Assembly (NCBI GenBank): GCA_016784705.1
Contig: JADHUD010000039.1
Coordinates: 1-13,152, forward strand
Direction: 5' to 3'
DNA: 13,152 nt
Source of the DNA: Spirochaetia bacterium
GTDB lineage: Bacteria > Spirochaetota > Spirochaetia > JABMQR01
Shown: piece by piece, positions 1-5,991 of the stretch
Layout of the letters: every line of letters begins with the position of its first letter
How positions within the stretch are numbered: the stretch's first letter is position 1
Notes under the pieces: model-generated
Told to the model about the DNA's origin: nothing
What the model saw: the letters and a program-made list of their open reading frames with translations, nothing else
Database searches by the model: none
Program-made: the position numbers and the translations under genes

Positions 1-105
1 ACCTATTCTAACGAGAGTCAGTATACACATAAAATTATTGAACTGCAACGAAACCCAGAAGTAACCGCGAAGTATTATAAGATTTTGGGGTTCTTCCAAT
101 ATTGA
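1..105 (+). CDS. 3' end of an unidentified gene (partial)
   Basis: The first 34 codons of the window are open in frame 1 and end in TGA at 103-105, giving a polar tail that ends KILGFFQY. The other two + frames contain early stops. It runs in the same direction as the following genes, which is why I read it as a gene tail. I do not recognise the family. The opposite strand is also open over this short stretch, so coding status is only moderately supported. Confidence 0.4.
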   Translation, partial: TYSNESQYTHKIIELQRNPEVTAKYYKILGFFQY

Positions 106-169
106 GCTTTTTGCTATATATTTAGCTGTATATGAAGATTGGCAGCAGAAAATACTTTCATTCAGGGAG

Positions 170-526
170 ATGAATTTGAAGAATACAGTTTGTCAGATTA
201 TTGGAACAAAAAAAAACAGCGATACGAAAAAAGCAATAAGGTATTGCAAAGAGCGGTCAATTCCTTTTCATTTTGTTGATTTACATGAGCGTTTTCTTTC
301 TGTCGGTGAGCTGCAGAATATTTTTAGTGCAGTTGCTCCTATTGATATGATTGATACTGATAGTACTGTGTATAAAAAGAGGGGATATGCATTTATGGAG
401 TTTGATCCAATGGAGGAGCTTATAGAATATCCGTTTCTTCTGAAAATTCCTGTTATTCGCAGAGCCAGTAAAATACTTGTCGGTGCAGATTCAAAGGAAC
501 TTGACAGGTTCTTCGGGAAGGACTAA
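170..526 (+). CDS. ArsC/Spx-family thioredoxin-fold protein lacking the catalytic Cys
   Basis: A 118-residue protein of the ArsC-like family (arsenate reductase / YffB / Spx type). The N-terminal beta-strand and loop read QIIGTKKNSDTKKA (residues 9-22), where relatives have the active-site cysteine as N-C-D-T; here residue 17 is Ser (codon AGC). The helix that follows (RYCKERSIPFHFVDL) and the late cis-Pro-like segment LKIPVIRR (91-98) fit the family, and the length is normal. Without the nucleophilic cysteine it is unlikely to be a reductase; a binding or regulatory role is possible but unproven. Start: the ATG at 170 directly abuts the SD AGGGAG (164-169), which is too close. The in-frame TTG at 176 sits 6 nt after it and may be the true start. 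It lies 48 nt upstream of the DAHP synthase gene on the same strand, so co-transcription is likely. Confidence 0.75.
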   Translation: MNLKNTVCQIIGTKKNSDTKKAIRYCKERSIPFHFVDLHERFLSVGELQNIFSAVAPIDMIDTDSTVYKKRGYAFMEFDPMEELIEYPFLLKIPVIRRASKILVGADSKELDRFFGKD

Positions 527-574
527 TAAAGGTGATGAGATACTCGATACCCTGAATATAAGAGGAGTTTCAGC

Positions 575-1633
575 ATGAAGCATATAAATAATGTAAGAAT
601 TCAGGAGATACAATCTCTGATAAGTCCCTGTGAACTTAAGAAAAAGCATCCTGCAAGTGACAGTCTGCTGGATCAGGTTGAGAGACAGAGAAAAACCATC
701 TCTGATATTGTAAGCGGGAAAGACCCCAGACTTCTCGGGGTAGTGGGGCCTTGTTCAATCCATGATAAAAAAGCAGCAATCGAGTATGCCCAGAAACTTT
801 CAGAACTATCTTCCAGAATTCAGGACAGGATTTTTATAGTAATGAGGACATATTTTGAGAAACCCCGTACGGTACTTGGCTGGAGAGGATTAATTCTTGA
901 TCCTTATCTTGATGGAACCTATCATATTGCTGACGGATTGGAGTTTGCCCGTGAAATCCTGCTTGATATCTCTGAAACTGGGTTGCCGGTTGGGTGTGAA
1001 ATGCTTGATCCTATAGTGCCTCAATATATTGATGATCTTGTTGCCTGGGCAGCAATAGGTGCGAGAACAATAGAGAGCCAGACGCACAGGAATCTTGCCA
1101 GCGGACTCTCTGTTCCGGTAGGTTTTAAAAATAGTACCAGCGGGAATCTGTTTAATGCGATAAATGCGATAAAGTCTGCAGCAAATCCTGCTAGTTTTAT
1201 CGGGATAGACGAGCATGGAAACAGTTCAATTCTCAGAACAACCGGTAATGATGAAGGTCATTTGATTCTCAGAGGCGGAGCTGCAGGTCCAAACTATTAT
1301 GAAGAAGATGTTGAACAGGCAGCGTTATTAATGGAAAAAGAGAGCTTGATTCCCTCCATTATTGTAGACTGCAGCCATGAGAATTCTGGGAAAAAAACAA
1401 ACCGCCAAGCCAGAGTGCTTCGTTCAGTTATTGATCAGAGAGTTAGTGGTATAGAAGCCATTAAAGGTTTCATGCTTGAAAGCAACCTGTTTGAGGGGAG
1501 TCAGACTGTATCCGATGAGACAGATAAACTAGTATATGGGGTTTCTGTAACAGATCCATGTATAGGATGGGTAGAAACTGAAAGGATTTTAGTAAAGGCT
1601 TATGATAATCTTAATCAGAAGGAGGTTTGGTAA
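575..1633 (+). CDS. aroF: 3-deoxy-7-phosphoheptulonate (DAHP) synthase, class I
   Basis: Condenses phosphoenolpyruvate with erythrose 4-phosphate in the first step of aromatic amino acid (shikimate) biosynthesis; cytosolic and metal dependent. The 352-residue length and motifs match the AroF/AroG/AroH type. GPCSIHD carries the metal ligand Cys60. Substrate-site segments include MRTYFEKPRT (90-99), GARTIESQ (162-169), PVGFKNSTSG (181-190) and ILRGG. The other metal ligands are His268 (DCSHENS), Glu302 (MLESNL) and Asp327 (VTDPCIGW). The start is well supported by AGAGGAG at 561-567, 7 nt before the ATG. Which aromatic amino acid gives feedback inhibition cannot be told from the sequence. The TAA stop overlaps the ATG of the next gene by one base (TAATG). 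No other shikimate gene is in the window. Confidence 0.96.
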   Translation: MKHINNVRIQEIQSLISPCELKKKHPASDSLLDQVERQRKTISDIVSGKDPRLLGVVGPCSIHDKKAAIEYAQKLSELSSRIQDRIFIVMRTYFEKPRTVLGWRGLILDPYLDGTYHIADGLEFAREILLDISETGLPVGCEMLDPIVPQYIDDLVAWAAIGARTIESQTHRNLASGLSVPVGFKNSTSGNLFNAINAIKSAANPASFIGIDEHGNSSILRTTGNDEGHLILRGGAAGPNYYEEDVEQAALLMEKESLIPSIIVDCSHENSGKKTNRQARVLRSVIDQRVSGIEAIKGFMLESNLFEGSQTVSDETDKLVYGVSVTDPCIGWVETERILVKAYDNLNQKEVW

Positions 1634-2184
1634 TGAGCAGGGCAGTACTATTTCTTGCTGATGGGTTTGAGGAGATTGAAGCAGTTATTCCTATCGATAT
1701 TCTTCGCAGAGGCGGAGTTGAGGTAACTCTTGCAGGGGTTCGGGGAAAACTGATTACAGGTGCACATGGTATTCGGATTGAAGCAGATGAAGAAATAATC
1801 AGCTTCGAGGATTATTTGGAATACGATGCTGTTGTAATTCCAGGAGGAATGCCGGGGTCGAAAAATCTTTCTGATTCACAGGAAGTAAATAAGCTGATTA
1901 TCAGTATGTTCAATAGTAATAAAATTGTTGGTGCGATTTGTGCCGCTCCAGCAGTAGTTCTTGGAAGGTTGGGTGTTCTTGAGGGTAAAACGGCAGTTTG
2001 CTATCCGGGTGCTGAAGCGTATGCTCCTGACAGTGTTTTTGCAGATTACCCTGTTGTCACAGATGGAAACCTTATTACAGCTCAGGGTGCGGGATATGCT
2101 GCTGAGTTTGGTCTGGAAATCCTCAAAGCGATTCAAGGGGCTGCTGCAGCTGAAGAAGTAGGGCAAGCAACACTGTTTATATAG
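1633..2184 (+). CDS. DJ-1/PfpI family protein (YajL-like)
   Basis: A 183-residue cytosolic protein of the DJ-1/ThiJ/PfpI superfamily, closest in look to the YajL/PARK7 branch. It has the N-terminal strand AVLFLADGFEEIEAV with the conserved acidic residue (Glu16 counting from the ATG), then VIPGGMPG. The nucleophile elbow is GAICAAPAVVLG, with Cys103 as the reactive cysteine, and TAQGAGYAAEFGLEIL lies near the C-terminus. Family members act in oxidative-stress protection or glyoxal/protein repair; the exact activity here is not established. The ATG at 1633 shares its A with the preceding TAA stop and has GGAGG at 1621-1625, 7 nt upstream, so it is preferred over the in-frame TTG at 1627. This implies translational coupling to the DAHP synthase. 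The 3' end overlaps the convergent glycerate kinase gene by 8 bases. Confidence 0.92.
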   Translation: MSRAVLFLADGFEEIEAVIPIDILRRGGVEVTLAGVRGKLITGAHGIRIEADEEIISFEDYLEYDAVVIPGGMPGSKNLSDSQEVNKLIISMFNSNKIVGAICAAPAVVLGRLGVLEGKTAVCYPGAEAYAPDSVFADYPVVTDGNLITAQGAGYAAEFGLEILKAIQGAAAAEEVGQATLFI

Positions 2185-3316
2185 TTTTTCCCGCACAAAA
2201 GAGTCTGATAATATTCTCTGCGCCCTCTTCCAGTAACATAAGTGAGTTTTCGATTGCATAGTTAAGAGTCATTTCTCTGTTTGCTGTGCTGAATAATGCG
2301 GTTATCCCGATAGAATAGAGTTCTTCTATCTTTGAACCAAGAGCTCCTGAAAAACAGACAACAGGAATTCCCCGTTTTTTAGCAGCGGCAGCAACTCCTG
2401 CAGGAACCTTTCCGAATGCTGTCTGATAATCAGTTTTTCCCTCTCCTGTAATAACCAGTTGAGCATTTTCAAGACTCTTGTCAAATTCCACAGCATCCAG
2501 AATTAGATCTATCCCTGATTGAAGTCTGGCATTGAAAAAAGCAATTAATCCGCCTCCTAAACCGCCTGCTGCACCTGATCCTGGAATGTTGTCGATTGTT
2601 TTTCCCAGTGATTTCTTAATTACGGCAGCCAGATTTCTGAGACCCCTGTCAAGTGATTTTACTTGTTCCTCAGTAGCCCCTTTCTGTGGACCATAGATAT
2701 ATGCAGCCCCAGAGGACCCATAAAAGGGATTGCTGACATCACAAGCGACAAGGATGTCTGTCTCCTGAATCCGGGGATCCAGCCGAGAGATGTCTATACT
2801 TGCGACTTTTATCATATCTTCACCGGTCGTGCCGGTTTCCCTGCCGTTTGCATCCAGAAATTTCACTCCAAGCGCTGATGCTGCTCCCATTCCGCCGTCA
2901 TTTGTAGCACTGCCGCCTATACCCAGTATAATTTTTTTACATCCGGAATCAAGGGCATGCCTGATTAGTTCACCAGTACCAAATGTAGAAGTTTTGTCGG
3001 GATTCTTCAGGTTATCCGGAACCAGGGGAAGTCCTGAGGCTGAAGCCATTTCGATAACTGCTGTGGATCCATCATGCAAAATCGCATATTCAGCTTCTAC
3101 AATACCATTTAGAGGATTTGAAACAGCAGCAGTAATAATTTTTCCTGCTGCGGCTGAAGCAGCAGCTTCAACAGTTCCTTCGCCGCCATCCGCCATTGGT
3201 ATCTTAATAATCTCGAGAGTTGGATCATATCTCCTCATCCCTCTTTCAATAGCAGAGGCAACAGCAAGAGCTGTCTGATTTCCCTTAAATGAGTCCGGAG
3301 CAACAATAATCTTCAT
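2177..3316 (-). CDS. glxK: glycerate kinase (GlxK/GarK family)
   Basis: Phosphorylates D-glycerate with ATP; in this family the product is normally 2-phosphoglycerate, which feeds lower glycolysis. The 379-residue length is typical. Motifs in order: IVAPDSFKGN (4-13), PMADGGEGT (40-48), GIGGSATNDGGMG (132-144), ACDVSNPFYG (191-200), GSGAAGGLGGG (246-256) and VITGEGKTDYQT (288-299). The start ATG (3314-3316) has AGGGAG and AGGA stretches just upstream. It is the second gene of a minus-strand pair, 23 nt behind the GntR regulator, and is probably controlled by it. That arrangement is usual for glycerate, glycolate or sugar-acid catabolism, but no dehydratase, aldolase or tartronate semialdehyde reductase gene is here to name the inducer. 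Its end overlaps the convergent DJ-1 gene; I see no terminator hairpin between them. Confidence 0.94.
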   Translation of the reverse strand: MKIIVAPDSFKGNQTALAVASAIERGMRRYDPTLEIIKIPMADGGEGTVEAAASAAAGKIITAAVSNPLNGIVEAEYAILHDGSTAVIEMASASGLPLVPDNLKNPDKTSTFGTGELIRHALDSGCKKIILGIGGSATNDGGMGAASALGVKFLDANGRETGTTGEDMIKVASIDISRLDPRIQETDILVACDVSNPFYGSSGAAYIYGPQKGATEEQVKSLDRGLRNLAAVIKKSLGKTIDNIPGSGAAGGLGGGLIAFFNARLQSGIDLILDAVEFDKSLENAQLVITGEGKTDYQTAFGKVPAGVAAAAKKRGIPVVCFSGALGSKIEELYSIGITALFSTANREMTLNYAIENSLMLLEEGAENIIRLFCAGKTI

Positions 3317-3339
3317 AATTTTCCTATTCTCCCTGTATA

Positions 3340-3969
3340 TTATATCTGTCCTGTTAATAAATACGTTTTACCATACCAGACATGGTCACGGATAGTTTTT
3401 TCTGCCTGCTCTGCTGATTCAGCATTCAGCAGGTTTTTTACCAGCTGCACATGATCATCTCTTGATGTTTTTAAATAGCCAGGTATTAATTGATTCATGC
3501 CATGAAACAGATAGAGACGCATGATACGATCATAGGTATCTGTTAATATGGGGTACCCCGCCAACGAAACCAGTTCATGATGGAAAGCGATTTCCAGTTC
3601 CCAATCTTTTAAATTCTCTTCGGGAGCAGCGTTAACCTTTTCGGCAAAATCCAAAAGTGAATCAATTTTTTTCCCGATCTTCTCTCCGAAATAGATTCTG
3701 GCTGCTTTAGATTCAACTGAATCTCTCAATATGAAATTTCCTGTTATAGTTTGTTGAGTAATAAGCTTAATCTGTGTTCCTTTTCTTGGTAGTATTTCCA
3801 GAAATCCTTCAAGTTCCAACATGGTCATGACCTCAAGAACCGGGGTGACACTTACATTATATTCAGCAGCGATTTGTCTGCGGTTTATAATTAATCCCGG
3901 AGGCAGCTTTCCCGATGAAAGATCCTGCAGTAAAAGCCCGTGTAATTTTTCTGCTAGGGCAGACGGCAT
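3340..3969 (-). CDS. GntR-family transcriptional regulator, FCD (FadR-type) domain
   Basis: A 209-residue DNA-binding repressor or activator. The N-terminal winged helix-turn-helix (about 5-70) includes RRQIAAEYNVSVTPVLEVM and the wing LEILPRKGTQI. The all-helical FCD ligand domain (about 75-205) carries a likely metal or acid site: Glu126/His130 (ELEIAFHH), His173 (DDHVQLV) and His196 (IRDHV). The recognition helix lacks the two arginines usual in this family (S-R-T-P-V-R is S-V-T-P-V-L here). Start: the ATG at 3969 has AGGAG 6 nt upstream. The longer frame to 4020 would begin inside the promoter -10 region, so I reject it. It precedes glycerate kinase by 23 nt on the same strand. Two palindromes over its promoter suggest autoregulation. 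The ligand is unknown; glycerate or a related sugar acid is a guess from context. Confidence 0.92.
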   Translation of the reverse strand: MPSALAEKLHGLLLQDLSSGKLPPGLIINRRQIAAEYNVSVTPVLEVMTMLELEGFLEILPRKGTQIKLITQQTITGNFILRDSVESKAARIYFGEKIGKKIDSLLDFAEKVNAAPEENLKDWELEIAFHHELVSLAGYPILTDTYDRIMRLYLFHGMNQLIPGYLKTSRDDHVQLVKNLLNAESAEQAEKTIRDHVWYGKTYLLTGQI

Positions 3970-3986
3970 ATAATCTCCTAGAAATA

Positions 3987-4002
3987 TCACGTGAAATTTC
4001 AC
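3987..4002. promoter_or_regulatory. overlapping palindromes at the gntR transcription start (operator candidate)
   Basis: GTGAAATTTCAC at 3991-4002 is a perfect 12-bp palindrome. It overlaps a second one, TCACGTGA, at 3987-3994, giving three spaced TCAC/GTGA half-sites. They cover the predicted +1 region of the regulator gene, a typical place for a repressor site. Assigning them to this regulator is an inference. Confidence 0.45.
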
Positions 4003-4006
4003 AGAT

Positions 4007-4035
4007 AGTATAAAATACATAACAAAAACTTGTCA
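4007..4035 (-). promoter_or_regulatory. sigma70-type promoter of the gntR-glxK operon
   Basis: On the minus strand the -35 box TTGACA (4030-4035) is perfect. A 17-nt spacer and the -10 box TATACT (4007-4012) follow. The predicted start site is near 4000, about 30 nt before the ATG at 3969 and its SD. Both palindromic operator candidates touch this promoter. Confidence 0.75.
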
Positions 4036-4039
4036 ACAA
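4028..4039. promoter_or_regulatory. inverted repeat over the -35 box (GntR-type operator candidate)
   Basis: CTTGT-CA-ACAAG is a 5-bp inverted repeat with a 2-nt centre that includes the -35 hexamer. TTGT/ACAA half-sites around a short centre resemble operators described for several FCD-type GntR regulators, so this is the better candidate for autoregulation of the downstream regulator gene. Confidence 0.45.
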
Positions 4040-4130
4040 GCGAGTGGTCAGGTTGTTAGGTTAGGAATCAAATAATTCTCAATTCCCAGTTCCCGCTTCA
4101 CCTGCTGGTGATTACCTGCGCAGGGCAAAT

Positions 4131-4165
4131 AAAAAAGCACCGGTATGTAACAATACTGGTGCTTT
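4131..4165 (-). terminator. intrinsic terminator of ackA
   Basis: Read on the minus strand, a 13-bp stem (4153-4165 with 4134-4146, one G-U pair, 6-nt loop) is followed by a T-run (complement of the A-run at 4131-4136). It starts 22 nt after the ackA stop codon and separates ackA from the gntR promoter. Further left, small palindromes such as CCTGCGCAGG (4115-4124) and CACC-TGCT-GGTG (4099-4110) lie in the remaining spacer with no clear role. Confidence 0.8.
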
Positions 4166-4187
4166 CCCGCTTGGAGATAATCTGGAA

Positions 4188-5534
4188 TTAATCTGATTCA
4201 GCAGGAGGATATACAACAAGATCTTTTAAGTAAGGAAGCTTGACCATATCTCTGGCAAAAGCTGCTTTTCTTGCTTTATTAACATAAGTACGGCTTTGAA
4301 AGCTGTAGGTGAAGTTTGTATGGATATCATACGTTCCAATTATTAAGGCATATGTATCCTCTGTCATAACTAGCTCTTCGTCGGTAGGTATAACAAAAAT
4401 TATTACCGGGGAGTCTTCTGTTGAAATTTCAAGCTCAGCATTTTGGCATTTTGCTTTATCATTTTTATCAGGATCTATACAAATGCCGATGTTTTCAAGA
4501 TCAGAGAGTGCTTTAATCCTTATATGAGGAGCCATTTCCCCAACACCAGCAGTAAATACAACTGCATCAACTTTACCAATTGCAGCTGCATATGCTCCTA
4601 TGTATTTTTTTATTCGATAACTCTCCATATCTATTGCAAGTTGACATAATTCATCACCTGCTGCTGCCTTATCCCGTATATCTCTACGGTCACTATATTT
4701 ACCGGTAATACCAAGAAGCCCGCTTTTTTTGTTTAAAGCAGTATCCATTTCTTGTGCTGTCATATCAGCAGTGTTGATCATAAAAGGTATTATTGCCGGA
4801 TCCAAATCCCCTGAGCGTGTTCCCATTATTAATCCTTCCAGAGGGGTAAGTCCCATTGAGGTATCAATGCTTACACCATTTTTAACTGCACAAATTGACG
4901 CGCCATTTCCGATGTGTGCAATGATGATATTAGTATCCAGGGCATCCTTTCCTAAAAGGGCAGCAGCACGTTTTGCGGTATATATATAACTGGTTCCATG
5001 AAATCCAAAACGTCTTACATTGTTATTCTTATACCACTCATAAGGTACGGCATACAGAAAAGCCTCTTTCGGCATTGTTTGGTGCCACGCTGTATCCATA
5101 ATTGCACAATGGGCAACTTCCGGCAAAATTAATTGGGCTGCTTTAATGCCTACAATATTAGCCGGCATATGTAATGGGGCAAGATGAACCATTGATTCAA
5201 AGGTTTTCATGGCTTTGTCAGTAATGATAATTGATTGTTTGAAAATTTCACCGCCATGAACAACCCTGTGGCCTACAGCTTTAATTTTTGAGATATCATC
5301 CAGAACCCCATGCTGTGTATCAGTAACCATACTGAGGATCTTTACAATTGCTTCTTTGTGAGTGGGACAAGAGAAATCTACACGTATTTTTTCACCATTA
5401 TACTTGTGTTTAATTGGTGATAACTCCTGACCTATTCTTTCAACAATACCAACCGCCAAAACATCCCGGTTTTCCCAATCGTAAACCTGATATTTCACAG
5501 AAGAGCTGCCGCAATTGAGAGTCATAATAACCAT
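4188..5534 (-). CDS. ackA: acetate kinase
   Basis: Interconverts acetyl phosphate + ADP and acetate + ATP; cytosolic, the ATP-yielding step of acetate fermentation. Family motifs are complete: TLNCGSSSVKY at the N-terminus, GHRVVHGG (Arg90), MDTAWHQTMP (Asp147), FGFHGTSY (His179), IAHIGNGAS, GTRSGDLDP (Arg240), FTAGVGE and PTDEELV (Glu387), numbered from the chosen start. The ATG at 5534 has GGAGGA with a 7-nt spacer; the in-frame ATG at 5555 lies upstream of that SD and is rejected. At 448 residues it is about 45-50 residues longer than the roughly 400-residue E. coli-type enzyme. The excess is a C-terminal tail after GTYDIHTNF, rich in Lys, Arg and Tyr. No phosphotransacetylase gene is adjacent. 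It is followed by its own terminator, so it is probably monocistronic. Confidence 0.96.
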   Translation of the reverse strand: MVIMTLNCGSSSVKYQVYDWENRDVLAVGIVERIGQELSPIKHKYNGEKIRVDFSCPTHKEAIVKILSMVTDTQHGVLDDISKIKAVGHRVVHGGEIFKQSIIITDKAMKTFESMVHLAPLHMPANIVGIKAAQLILPEVAHCAIMDTAWHQTMPKEAFLYAVPYEWYKNNNVRRFGFHGTSYIYTAKRAAALLGKDALDTNIIIAHIGNGASICAVKNGVSIDTSMGLTPLEGLIMGTRSGDLDPAIIPFMINTADMTAQEMDTALNKKSGLLGITGKYSDRRDIRDKAAAGDELCQLAIDMESYRIKKYIGAYAAAIGKVDAVVFTAGVGEMAPHIRIKALSDLENIGICIDPDKNDKAKCQNAELEISTEDSPVIIFVIPTDEELVMTEDTYALIIGTYDIHTNFTYSFQSRTYVNKARKAAFARDMVKLPYLKDLVVYPPAESD

Positions 5535-5555
5535 ACTAAAATCCTCCACACCCAT

Positions 5556-5991
5556 GAGTAATAAATCAAAGAAAATGAGAAATGTATCAAATTATTTCCA
5601 GAAAATCAGAATATTTTGAATTGCATCAGTTTCAATACTTGAGGCTCGTACCAACTCATCAATTTTCCATACTTTATTCATTTGCGCAGCAAACTGCAAA
5701 AGGAAATTTTCTGAAAAAAAACCAAAACTTTGATTGGTTTCTCCGCTTTTTATATTTGCCTCACATATTAAAACTTTAAATAACAGAATATCAGACATGG
5801 CACAACCTGTAAAAAATTTAAGGAATGAAACTGATCCAGGCCTTTCATAGTGCTTTTAATTTGTTCTCCTGCATTGAGTTTTTCATTTCATTACTATGTA
5901 AGTGATTTGTTATTGTGTCATGTTACGGTAAAAAATTCAATAAGTTTTAGGGGATCTGAATATTTATTGCTATTTTTTCAGTTATAGAAGT
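5556..5991. other. AT-rich intergenic region between divergent ackA and the exported-protein gene
   Basis: About 436 nt with no gene I can support. Open frames of 65-68 codons exist on both strands (5582-5779 and 5592-5798), but they overlap each other, have poor ribosome binding sites and encode low-complexity peptides. The stretch must hold the promoters of ackA and of the gene at 5992. No RNA gene, riboswitch or convincing terminator is visible. Confidence 0.6.
5608..5635 (-). promoter_or_regulatory. possible ackA promoter
   Basis: On the minus strand TTGAAA (5630-5635) and TATTCT (5608-5613) are separated by 16 nt, roughly 75 nt upstream of the ackA start codon. The region is very AT-rich, so such matches arise easily by chance; a second weak -10-like GATACAT lies nearer the gene. 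Confidence 0.25.

Noticed and set aside
2170..2190. A terminator between the DJ-1 and glycerate kinase genes
   Set aside because: The genes overlap by 8 bases and I find no stem followed by a T-run near either end.
2635..3278. Long + strand open frames opposite glycerate kinase
   Set aside because: They are antisense to a gene with complete family motifs and encode Pro/Ser-rich sequence typical of shadow frames.
3970..4020. Longer N-terminus for the GntR regulator
   Set aside because: It would start at the promoter -10 region; the ATG at 3969 has a well-placed AGGAG.
5535..5555. Longer N-terminus for acetate kinase
   Set aside because: The GGAGGA SD lies inside this stretch, and the family N-terminus begins at the later ATG.
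5582..5798. Two overlapping short open frames on opposite strands upstream of ackA
   Set aside because: They overlap each other, have no convincing SD and encode AT-driven low-complexity peptides; neither resembles a known family.
5798..5851. Possible 17-codon peptide on the + strand beginning ATGGCACAACC
   Set aside because: No SD upstream and no family support; likely chance in AT-rich spacer.
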